Of a DNA stretch of 5,466 nucleotides, positions 1 to 5,246 are shown piece by piece. The notes under the pieces were generated by a model, which did no database searches, had not been told where the DNA came from, and saw only the letters and a program-made list of their open reading frames with translations. Numbering within the stretch: the stretch's first letter is position 1; each line of letters starts with the position of its first letter. A program made the translations under genes and the position numbers. This DNA comes from Sediminicultor sp035648055 (GTDB taxonomy: Bacteria; Atribacterota; Phoenicimicrobiia; Phoenicimicrobiales; Phoenicimicrobiaceae): assembly GCA_035648055.1 (NCBI GenBank), contig DASRMF010000134.1:1-5466 (forward strand), read 5' to 3'.

Positions 1-2
1 AT

Positions 3-710
3 TCATAATTTAAACTTAAATCCAAACCCTTTCTTTAAAAAAATATCCGCTACAATTAAATCAAAGGGGGTAGTTATTTTAATATTTTCCTCTGAACCTA
101 TTATTAATTTTACTTTATACCCGTATCTTTCCACAATCGCGGCATCGTCTGTGGCTAAATATTTATCTTTATAAGCCTGATTATAGGCAGATAAAATTAT
201 ATCATATTTAAAAGTTTGAGGGGTTTGAGCTCTCCATATCTCTTCTCGGTTAAGAGTTTTGCTTATAAAAAAATTATTTTCACTTTTTTTTACTGTATCT
301 TTAATGGGAATAACGGTAATCGCCGCTCCGTATTCCTGTGCTTTTTCAATTGAATCCTGAATGATACTTTCTTCAACTAAGGGGCGGGCACCATCGTGAA
401 TCACTACTATATCTGCATCTTTATCCAGCGCCTTAAGGCCATTATATATTGAATCCTGTCTAGTTTCTCCACCATCAACTAATTCTTGAACTTTAGAAAA
501 ATTATATTTTAATATTATATTTTTATGACATATCTCTTTTTCCTCAGGGCTAACCACGAGATATATTTTATCAATTAATTTACATTTTTCAAATTTCTCG
601 AGAGTGTAAGCTAAAATTGGCTTGCCAGAAATAAGAATGAAGGGCTTACTTATTCTAGTATTCATCCTTTTCCCTTTACCGGCCGCCGCTATTAGAGCTA
701 CTATTTTCAT
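3..710 (-). CDS. ispD: 2-C-methyl-D-erythritol 4-phosphate cytidylyltransferase
   Basis: This is a cytoplasmic enzyme of the MEP (non-mevalonate) isoprenoid pathway. It joins CTP and methylerythritol 4-phosphate to give CDP-methylerythritol. The 235-residue product is close to the usual length of about 230 and looks complete. The N-terminal nucleotide-binding loop AAAGKGKRM is at residues 8-16, followed by K22. IHDGARP is at 104-110 (D106, R109), TPQ at 163-165, TDDAA at 187-191 and ENIKIT at 208-213. These match the E. coli IspD substrate residues R20, K27, D106, R109, R157, T165, T189 and K213 as R15, K22, D106, R109, R155, T163, T187 and K211. The ATG overlaps the stop of the upstream S55-like gene by 4 nt, so it is the last gene of the visible operon. 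Its own TGA (3-5) also overlaps an ATG (4-6), so a further gene could begin there. A related sugar-nucleotidyltransferase is unlikely given the full motif set. Confidence 0.96.
   Translation of the reverse strand: MKIVALIAAAGKGKRMNTRISKPFILISGKPILAYTLEKFEKCKLIDKIYLVVSPEEKEICHKNIILKYNFSKVQELVDGGETRQDSIYNGLKALDKDADIVVIHDGARPLVEESIIQDSIEKAQEYGAAITVIPIKDTVKKSENNFFISKTLNREEIWRAQTPQTFKYDIILSAYNQAYKDKYLATDDAAIVERYGYKVKLIIGSEENIKITTPFDLIVADIFLKKGFGFKFKL
707..710 (-). promoter_or_regulatory. ATGA stop-start overlap (translational coupling)
   Basis: The TGA stop of the S55-like gene (707-709) and the ATG of ispD (708-710) share the four bases ATGA on the minus strand. Only a weak purine run (GGAAAAAG) precedes the ATG. 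ispD translation therefore probably depends on ribosomes finishing the upstream gene. The overlap is directly visible; coupling is inferred. Confidence 0.85.
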
Positions 711-2539
711 CTTTTTCCATCCGTATTTTCAATTGTAAAAGGAATTTCCAGGTATCCCTCCATAACCATATCTGTTTCAATCTTAGAAATTAGTGATTCC
801 TCTTCTTCTTTTTTCCTTAGGTCATTATTATTAATATTTTTTTCGTAGGGCAATTCATTAGAATATATAATTACCTCTCCGATAATTTGATTGCCCATTG
901 GCCGATCAGAAATATTCTTAAAAATCTCTCCTAAACTTTTACAATCCTGTTTGTCACTATTAACAAATTCTTCTTGGTAATTATTTAACTCTCCTCCTCC
1001 GTTTACCATTAATAAAGCTTCCCCTGGAGGTGTATCTGAAGGGATGTGAATAGTAAGTGTCTTTTCAATTAAATCTCCGCGAAAAGGTCTAATCTTAATT
1101 TTCGCTTCAAGATAATCTCCTGGCTTAATTGAGGAATTTTCTAATACAACTTCCTCCACCCTGCATATTTTCTTTTTAGTATCTATTTCAATATCGATAT
1201 TTATCGCCGTCAAATCAACTATTTCAAAATAATTATTTACGATTAAATCTATAATCTCGGGTATCTCAGTGATAGCCTGAATGGCTATATCATCTGAACT
1301 GTAATACATATTCTTTCGGAAAAGTTCTTGCCCCTCTTTCTTCCCTTTTATCTCTATATCTATCTGAGCAGTTCCTGCTCCAATCCTGTCCAGAGCATTA
1401 TCTATAGCCTGCACGGTTATATTTGAAACCAGGGGTTCTAACAGATCGTAATCATTTATCATCTGGACTCCCATCTGGTAGGATAATCCTGAATTAATAT
1501 CTGTTACTTGTATTTTAAGCGGAATTACTGGGGGGTAAGAATTCAATATAGCCAATATACCTGCTTCTCTATCCTGAACGACTTTCCCCACTAAATTTAA
1601 AGGAGAACCTAATTTAAAGGGCATAACTTTATTGGGAAAACTATGATAAATATACATTTCAGAAAGGAGGAATGAAGATTTACCCTTCTTTAAAAAAGGG
1701 TGCCCTAAAGCCAAAATCTTATTTCCTTCTCGATAAGTTACTGTTCCGATAGAAGTAATATTAACATCTCCCCGAGTCAATTGTATTCCTATGGCAGAAC
1801 CAGCTTCTATTTTATTGGAAGGTCTTTCTCCCACCTCTTGAAAGTTTATATCACTATTTTCATTAAATCCGACTCCTTGAATAGGTATAAGATTAAATTT
1901 TTTTAGAGAAAAGCTTAAACTCTCTAAAGTTCTGCCTTTTATTCCACTTATGATAACAGGTGAGGCTACGGGGTAAAAGGTAATTTCCTCTCGTCCGACT
2001 AATTCTGGAAAATTATTATTTTTCACAGAATTTTTCACTTTTATCTTGTTTGCTTTTTCCCCTGTAAAATATAAAGAATTATTGATCTTATATTCTTGCG
2101 ATGTAATATGACTGTTATTATAGGGGAGATTAAATATTTCTAACATCTCCTGAATAGGGGTTACAAGACAGAGATTATGTTCGCTCATTTCCCAGGCATA
2201 AGATACAGCTCCAATAAGTCTATCATCTATATAGACCGGGCTGCCACTCATCCCTGCTGAAATGCCGCCACCTTCTTCAATCTTATCTCCGTTTAAATTG
2301 GCTAAAATAAAATGATTAATATCGTCTTCGCCTTTAACTATATCAATGATATCCACTTGAAAGGTCTCTATCTGCGTTCCGTGAAAAACGGTTTTTCCTA
2401 TCCCTTTCATCCCCGGCTTTATCTCTGAAACTGGCATAAAAATATTCTGGCTAAAGGCTAAATTTATCCCCGCACTTAATAAAATTAATAAAATAAAAAT
2501 AATTGTTATATTAATATTTCTATTTAATTTTATCTTCAT
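707..2539 (-). CDS. Exported SpoIVB-type (S55) serine peptidase-like protein
   Basis: This 610-residue protein has a signal peptide: basic start (K2, K4, R7), hydrophobic core about 11-21, and likely cleavage after A28-F29-S30. Residues about 36-135 resemble the part of the S55 domain of sporulation protease SpoIVB that ends in the serine motif, here GMSGSP (96-101, S98 the likely nucleophile) followed by LIGAVSYAW (108-116). A second block, GTVTYREGNKILALGHPF (265-282, H280), resembles the SpoIVB histidine region but lies after the serine motif instead of before it. Residues about 465-515 (IKPGD, RPFRGDL, PPGEALL) look like an extracytoplasmic beta-rich domain. No clear PDZ domain is seen. 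GAAGG precedes the ATG by 6 nt. The gene follows mreB after a repeat-filled spacer and overlaps ispD. As I recall, proteins of this layout occur in non-sporulating phyla, so a sporulation role is not implied. Substrate, activity and membrane anchoring are unknown. Family assignment is fairly sure; function is not. Confidence 0.8.
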   Translation of the reverse strand: MKIKLNRNINITIIFILLILLSAGINLAFSQNIFMPVSEIKPGMKGIGKTVFHGTQIETFQVDIIDIVKGEDDINHFILANLNGDKIEEGGGISAGMSGSPVYIDDRLIGAVSYAWEMSEHNLCLVTPIQEMLEIFNLPYNNSHITSQEYKINNSLYFTGEKANKIKVKNSVKNNNFPELVGREEITFYPVASPVIISGIKGRTLESLSFSLKKFNLIPIQGVGFNENSDINFQEVGERPSNKIEAGSAIGIQLTRGDVNITSIGTVTYREGNKILALGHPFLKKGKSSFLLSEMYIYHSFPNKVMPFKLGSPLNLVGKVVQDREAGILAILNSYPPVIPLKIQVTDINSGLSYQMGVQMINDYDLLEPLVSNITVQAIDNALDRIGAGTAQIDIEIKGKKEGQELFRKNMYYSSDDIAIQAITEIPEIIDLIVNNYFEIVDLTAINIDIEIDTKKKICRVEEVVLENSSIKPGDYLEAKIKIRPFRGDLIEKTLTIHIPSDTPPGEALLMVNGGGELNNYQEEFVNSDKQDCKSLGEIFKNISDRPMGNQIIGEVIIYSNELPYEKNINNNDLRKKEEEESLISKIETDMVMEGYLEIPFTIENTDGKR

Positions 2540-2545
2540 TTTTTA

Positions 2546-2550
2546 CCTTC
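2546..2550 (-). promoter_or_regulatory. Ribosome binding site of the S55-like gene
   Basis: GAAGG on the minus strand lies 6 nt before the ATG at 2539-2537. This supports the chosen start, which also gives a well-formed signal peptide immediately after it. It is weaker than the AGGAGG sites of murA and mreB. Confidence 0.75.
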
Positions 2551-2582
2551 TTTATTAAAATTGTATCTCGAATCTCGCGAGT

Positions 2583-2614
2583 ATGGTTAGCCGGTTTACC
2601 AGTTAATAGGTTTC
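2583..2614. repeat. Degenerate octamer run with GGTT core
   Basis: Four successive octamers read ATGGTTAG, CCGGTTTA, CCAGTTAA and TAGGTTTC. Each has GGTT (AGTT in the third) at positions 3-6. They resemble, in period and core, the clearer ATYGGTNA array at the other end of the same spacer, and may be an eroded relative. The signal is weak and could be chance. Confidence 0.35.
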
Positions 2615-2616
2615 GG

Positions 2617-2640
2617 GTTGCAAGTTGCAAGTTGCAAGTT
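2617..2640. repeat. GTTGCAA heptamer tandem array
   Basis: Three perfect copies of GTTGCAA occupy 2617-2637, followed by a partial GTT. Each unit contains the palindrome TTGCAA. A period of 7 does not preserve a reading frame and the array is outside any gene. It is a likely slippage-prone site. Function is unknown. Confidence 0.9.
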
Positions 2641-2693
2641 TGAAAAAGACGCATTGGTGTATTACTATACATCCGCAATAATCTAATAAAACC

Positions 2694-2716
2694 GTAGGAC
2701 AGGCATCTCGCATGTC
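2694..2716 (+). repeat. REP-like element: GTAG head plus imperfect hairpin
   Basis: GTAG (2694-2697) is followed directly by GACAGGC (2698-2704), which pairs with GCATGTC (2710-2716) across a 5-nt loop, with one G-A mismatch. A GTAG tetranucleotide directly 5' of a palindrome is the signature of REP elements moved by REP-associated tyrosine transposases (RAYTs). The stem sequence is unlike the two neighbouring hairpins, so it would belong to a different REP family. No transposase gene is in the window. Confidence 0.6.
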
Positions 2717-2725
2717 TATCTAAGT

Positions 2726-2749
2726 GTAGGGGTTCGATTCATCGAACCC
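2726..2749 (+). repeat. REP-like element 1 of an inverted (BIME-like) pair
   Basis: GTAG (2726-2729) is followed by a perfect 9-bp hairpin, GGGTTCGAT (2730-2738) and ATCGAACCC (2741-2749), with a 2-nt loop. It is the plus-strand member of a convergent pair with the element at 2755-2778, 5 nt away. Both copies have the same length, GTAG head, stem length and loop length. The opening GGTTCGATTC resembles a tRNA T-loop, but no tRNA surrounds it. REP elements near gene ends are known to affect mRNA stability or Rho-dependent termination. Here the pair lies 38 nt past the mreB stop. Confidence 0.8.
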
Positions 2750-2754
2750 GTTTC

Positions 2755-2778
2755 GGGTCGAATAAATTCGACCCCTAC
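2755..2778 (-). repeat. REP-like element 2 of an inverted (BIME-like) pair
   Basis: On the minus strand GTAG (2778-2775) precedes a perfect 9-bp hairpin, GGGTCGAAT (2774-2766) and ATTCGACCC (2763-2755), with a 2-nt loop. It matches element 1 at 17 of 24 positions. Six of the seven differences form three consecutive compensated base pairs in the stem, and the seventh is in the loop. The outer 8 bases of the two elements (GTAGGGGT and ACCCCTAC) can also pair with each other, giving an alternative fold of the whole 2726-2778 block. Confidence 0.8.
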
Positions 2779-2781
2779 TTA

Positions 2782-2813
2782 ATTGGTCAATCGGTAAATT
2801 GGTGAATCGGTAA
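2782..2813. repeat. ATYGGTNA octamer array (16-bp period)
   Basis: Four octamers read ATTGGTCA, ATCGGTAA, ATTGGTGA and ATCGGTAA. They form two 16-bp units that differ at one base. A partial further copy (ATT, 2814-2816) runs into the mreB stop codon (2816-2818). The array begins at the gene boundary, and MreB still ends at a normal length, so no coding sequence seems to have been lost. Confidence 0.85.
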
Positions 2814-2815
2814 AT

Positions 2816-3832
2816 TTACTTGTATGAACTTACCAATCCACTCCTAAGCACATTGATATTGTCTAAAACTTTCCCCGCACCTAAAGCCACACATGAAATT
2901 GGATTTTCGGCTAAATAAACTGGTATTCCGGTTACTTCAGTTAACAAATTATTGAAATTTCTTAATAATGCCCCTCCACCGGTAGTAATAATTCCTTTAT
3001 CTGCAATATCAGAAGCCAATTCAGGAGGAATTTTCTCCATAACCGCTTTAACTCCCTCTATTATTATCTTCAATGAAGGAAAAATGGCTTTTAACACTTC
3101 ATTGGAACCGACCGAAATACTTTTAGGCAACCCGGATACTAAATCTCTCCCTCTTATTTCGGTATGTAATTCTTCTTCTAATTCCATTGCAGTACCGATT
3201 TCAATCTTTAAAGTTTCAGCAGTCTTTTCGCCAATCATTAATCTGTATTTATCTTTAATATATTTGATAATATCTTCATCAAAATTATTACCTGCTACTC
3301 TCAATGATTCACTTACCACGATTCCACCTAAAGATATGACCGCGATATCTGCGGTTCCTCCCCCTACGTCAACAATCATATTGCCATAAGGCTCACTAAT
3401 ATCTAAGCCTGCCCCAATAGCTGCAGCCATCGGTTCTTCGATTAAGTAAGCTTTCCTTGCACCAGCCTGCATAGCTGCTTCTAACGCTGCTCTTTTTTCT
3501 ACTTCTGTTCCTCCTGAAGGTACGCAAATTACGACTTGAGGGCGGAACACTTTACTATTGCCACAAACTTTTCTGATAAAATAGCTTAACATCTTTTCTG
3601 TTATCTCATAATCGGCGATAACTCCGCTCTTCATAGGCTGAATAGCAATTATGTTCCCCGGTGTCTTCCCTAACATTTGTTTGGCTTCTTCTCCTACAGC
3701 TAAAACTTTTCCGCTATCTCTTAAAATAGAGACTACCGAAGGTTCCTGAAGGACAATTCCTTTCCCCTTCTGATAGATTAATACACTTACGGTACCCAAA
3801 TCTATGCCCAGACTTCTGTCCATTCCTAGCAT
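2816..3832 (-). CDS. mreB: Rod-shape-determining actin homologue MreB/Mbl
   Basis: This bacterial actin polymerises with ATP along the inner membrane and positions the elongation machinery for peptidoglycan synthesis. The product has 338 residues, a normal family length. Phosphate-1 loop IDLGTVSVLIY is at 10-20, IQPMKSGVIADYEITEKML at 64-82, and VPSGGTEVEKRA at 104-115. IEEPMAAAIGAG is at 131-142 (catalytic Glu expected in the EEP), phosphate-2 VDVGGGTADIAV at 154-165, and adenosine motif TTGGGALL at 283-290. The phosphate-1 loop is usually DLGTANT, so VSV is a slight departure. The start at 3832 is preferred over the ATG at 3823 because AGGAGG (3849-3844) lies 11 nt before the former and 20 nt before the latter. 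The gene follows murA after 21 nt and almost surely shares its transcript. The paralogues Mbl and MreBH cannot be separated from MreB by eye, and no mreC or mreD is adjacent. Confidence 0.95.
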   Translation of the reverse strand: MLGMDRSLGIDLGTVSVLIYQKGKGIVLQEPSVVSILRDSGKVLAVGEEAKQMLGKTPGNIIAIQPMKSGVIADYEITEKMLSYFIRKVCGNSKVFRPQVVICVPSGGTEVEKRAALEAAMQAGARKAYLIEEPMAAAIGAGLDISEPYGNMIVDVGGGTADIAVISLGGIVVSESLRVAGNNFDEDIIKYIKDKYRLMIGEKTAETLKIEIGTAMELEEELHTEIRGRDLVSGLPKSISVGSNEVLKAIFPSLKIIIEGVKAVMEKIPPELASDIADKGIITTGGGALLRNFNNLLTEVTGIPVYLAENPISCVALGAGKVLDNINVLRSGLVSSYK

Positions 3833-3836
3833 GTTT

Positions 3837-3853
3837 ATTTTCTCCTCCTCTAT
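3837..3853 (-). promoter_or_regulatory. Ribosome binding block of mreB (17-bp copy of the murA one)
   Basis: The minus strand reads ATAGAGGAGGAGAAAAT, which fills most of the 21 nt between the murA stop (3854-3856) and the mreB ATG. AGGAGG (3849-3844) lies 11 nt from the ATG, and the inner GGAG lies 9 nt from it. Exactly the same 17 bases precede murA at 5132-5116. Confidence 0.9.
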
Positions 3854-5116
3854 TTACTCTTTCACTCTCTTAATATCCGCTCCTAAGGAAGTTAGTTTTT
3901 CCTCTAAGTTCACATATCCTCTATCTAAATGATATATTCTGCTTAACTCGGTGGTTCCTTCTGCTACTAAACCTGCTAATACCAAAGCTGCTCCGCCTCT
4001 TAAATCTGAAGCCATTACCGGGGCAGCACTTAACTTTTTTACTCCTTTAATGATAGCACTGTGCCCTTCTACTTTAATATCTGCTCCCATCCTTATCAAA
4101 TCACCGATGTGAGTGAATCTTTTCTCAAATACAGTCTCGATAATAACACTGGTACCTTTTGCTACACAGGATAAAGCCATAAATTGGGGCTGCATATCAG
4201 TAGGAAACCCAGGAAAAGGTAAAGTTTTAATATCCACTGCTTTAACTCTGTCTGGCCCGGTTACTTTAATCAAATTCTTTTCTAGCTCAATCCGCACACC
4301 TACTTCTTCCAACTTCACTATTAATGGTTTTAATAATAACGGATCAACTTTTTCTATTAAAACATCTCCACCTGTGATAGCAGCTGCTATCATATAGGTA
4401 CCTGCTTCAATGCGGTCAGGAATTATAGTATAATCAACTCCATGTAATTTTTTTACTCCTTCAATTTCAATTAAATCAGTTCCCAATCCTTTAACTTTAG
4501 CCCCCATCTTATTTAAGAAATGCCCTAATTCCACTACTTCAGGGTCTTTGGCTGCATTTTCAATTTTAGTTAATCCTTCTGCTAAACAGGCAGCCATCAT
4601 TATATTTTCAGTTGCTCCCAAACTGGGGAAATCCAAGTATATTTCAGCTCCTTTTAATGTATCAACTTTCGCTTCAATATAACCTTTTTCCACTTCAACT
4701 TGAGCGCCTAAAGCCTCAAATCCTTTTAAATGATAATCAACCGGACGAGCACCAATAGCACAACCCCCAGGTAAAGATATCTTTGCTCTTTTTAAACGAG
4801 CCAAAAGCGGCCCCATCACTAAAATAGAACCTCTCATCATTTTAACCAATTCATAAGGTGCCTCATAATTATTAAAATTATCAGAATCGATATAAAGGCT
4901 GTTGTTTTCTTTCCACTCCACATTTATTCCTAATTTCCTTATAACATCCGACATAGTTTCAACATCGGTAAGACGGGGGACATTCCTTAAAATACAAACA
5001 TCTTTAGTTAACAAGGTTGCCGCCATAATAGATAAAGCTGAATTTTTTGCTCCGTCAATTTTTACCGTGCCCTGTAATCTGTTTCCTCCGGAAATAATAA
5101 GCTTTTCTGAATCCAA
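3854..5116 (-). CDS. murA: UDP-N-acetylglucosamine 1-carboxyvinyltransferase
   Basis: MurA transfers enolpyruvate from PEP to UDP-GlcNAc in the cytoplasm, the first committed step of peptidoglycan synthesis. At 420 residues it is full length (E. coli MurA has 419) with the two-domain EPSP-synthase fold. GAKNSAL is at 22-28 (K24, N25), MRGSILVMGPLLAR at 94-107 (R95) and LPGGCAIGARPVDYH at 115-129. C119 is the PEP-site and fosfomycin-target cysteine (C115 in E. coli), with R124 beside it. FPTDMQPQ is at 304-311 (D307, the E. coli D305 equivalent) and HLDRGY at 396-401 (R399). Because the cysteine is present, fosfomycin sensitivity of the enzyme is expected from family knowledge. Translation starts at TTG (5116-5114) with AGGAGG 6 nt upstream. 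An in-frame TAG at 5131-5129 excludes any earlier start. The gene follows mtnA after 127 nt and leads into mreB. The EPSP synthase AroA is excluded by the motifs. Confidence 0.97.
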   Translation of the reverse strand: MDSEKLIISGGNRLQGTVKIDGAKNSALSIMAATLLTKDVCILRNVPRLTDVETMSDVIRKLGINVEWKENNSLYIDSDNFNNYEAPYELVKMMRGSILVMGPLLARLKRAKISLPGGCAIGARPVDYHLKGFEALGAQVEVEKGYIEAKVDTLKGAEIYLDFPSLGATENIMMAACLAEGLTKIENAAKDPEVVELGHFLNKMGAKVKGLGTDLIEIEGVKKLHGVDYTIIPDRIEAGTYMIAAAITGGDVLIEKVDPLLLKPLIVKLEEVGVRIELEKNLIKVTGPDRVKAVDIKTLPFPGFPTDMQPQFMALSCVAKGTSVIIETVFEKRFTHIGDLIRMGADIKVEGHSAIIKGVKKLSAAPVMASDLRGGAALVLAGLVAEGTTELSRIYHLDRGYVNLEEKLTSLGADIKRVKE

Positions 5117-5132
5117 TTTTCTCCTCCTCTAT
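5116..5132 (-). promoter_or_regulatory. murA: Ribosome binding site that fixes the TTG start of murA
   Basis: The minus strand reads ATAGAGGAGGAGAAAAT, whose last T is the first base of the TTG start. AGGAGG (5128-5123) is 6 nt from TTG, an ideal spacing. The in-frame TAG (5131-5129) inside this block means that TTG is the only upstream start available. The block is repeated exactly before mreB. Confidence 0.9.
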
Positions 5133-5243
5133 AAAATAAGTATTTAGTTATTTAGTAATTAGTATTTAGCAATAAAATGAAAAATTCAAAATGTAAAACT
5201 ATACGCTCTACACTATTCTGCACTATATACTAAATACTAACGA
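5117..5243. other. AT-rich spacer between mtnA and murA
   Basis: These 127 nt hold the murA ribosome site, a TATTTAG heptamer array (5141-5169), an A-rich stretch (about 5171-5200) and reverse-oriented heptamers beside the mtnA stop (5223-5243). CACTAT occurs at 5211-5216 and again at 5221-5226. No GC-rich hairpin with a T-run is present, so no terminator is called for mtnA. No clear sigma-70-type promoter for murA was found, although the AT content makes weak matches easy. Confidence 0.7.
5141..5169. repeat. TATTTAG heptamer array
   Basis: The plus strand carries TATTTAG, a single T, TATTTAG, TAATTAG and TATTTAG in succession. The last 11 bases, TTAGTATTTAG (5159-5169), are repeated inverted and exact at 5230-5240. 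The array lies just upstream of the murA ribosome site. Confidence 0.8.
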
Positions 5244-5246
5244 CTA
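5223..5246. repeat. Inverted heptamers running through the mtnA stop
   Basis: The plus strand reads CTATATA, CTAAATA, CTAACGA and CTA. This is the reverse-complement form of the TATTTAG words at 5141-5169, and the final CTA is the TAG stop of mtnA. CTAAATACTAA (5230-5240) is a perfect 11-bp inverted match to 5159-5169, with 60 nt between the arms. The AT-only stem and long loop make it an unlikely terminator. Confidence 0.6.

Larger units (their letters stand above)
2540..2815. other. Repeat-filled spacer between mreB and the S55-like gene
   Basis: This 276-nt non-coding stretch is almost entirely repeats. From high to low coordinates it holds a 16-bp-period array ending at the mreB stop (2782-2813), a convergent pair of GTAG hairpins (2726-2778), a third GTAG hairpin (2694-2716), a GTTGCAA heptamer array (2617-2640) and a weaker octamer run (2583-2614). 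An 8-bp palindrome CTCGCGAG is at 2574-2581. No T-run follows the hairpins on the minus strand, so no intrinsic terminator is called. No convincing -35/-10 pair was found; TACAAT at 2565-2560 and TATAGT at 2669-2664 lack good -35 partners. The S55-like gene may be read through from mreB or have an unrecognised promoter here. Confidence 0.8.

Noticed and set aside
2617..2640. CRISPR-like repetition
   Set aside because: The units are 7 bp with no spacers and no cas genes nearby; it is a simple tandem array.
2540..2700. Sigma-70-type promoter for the S55-like gene
   Set aside because: Possible -10 boxes (TACAAT, TATAGT) have no acceptable -35 at 16-18 nt, and such matches are expected by chance in AT-rich DNA.
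2731..2749. Resemblance of GGTTCGATTC to a tRNA T-arm
   Set aside because: The bases form a 9-bp hairpin with a 2-nt loop rather than a 5-bp stem with a 7-nt loop, and no acceptor stem, anticodon arm or D-arm can be found around it on either strand.
2610..2758. Direct repeat GTTTCGGGT at 2610-2618 and 2750-2758
   Set aside because: Only 9 bp, and the second copy overlaps the joint between the two REP hairpins; it is too short to claim as target-site or recombination evidence.
2726..2778. Intrinsic terminator after mreB
   Set aside because: The hairpins are strong, but neither strand has a T-run after them on the transcript side. The GTAG heads and inverted pairing fit REP elements better.
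2952..3389. Plus-strand open frame inside mreB
   Set aside because: It is antisense to a clearly recognised gene, has no ribosome site or family motif, and is explained as a shadow of the mreB codons.
4113..4397. Plus-strand open frame inside murA
   Set aside because: It is antisense to conserved MurA coding sequence with no recognisable product.
4902..5147. Plus-strand open frame over the murA start
   Set aside because: It is antisense to murA and its ribosome site, with no recognisable product.
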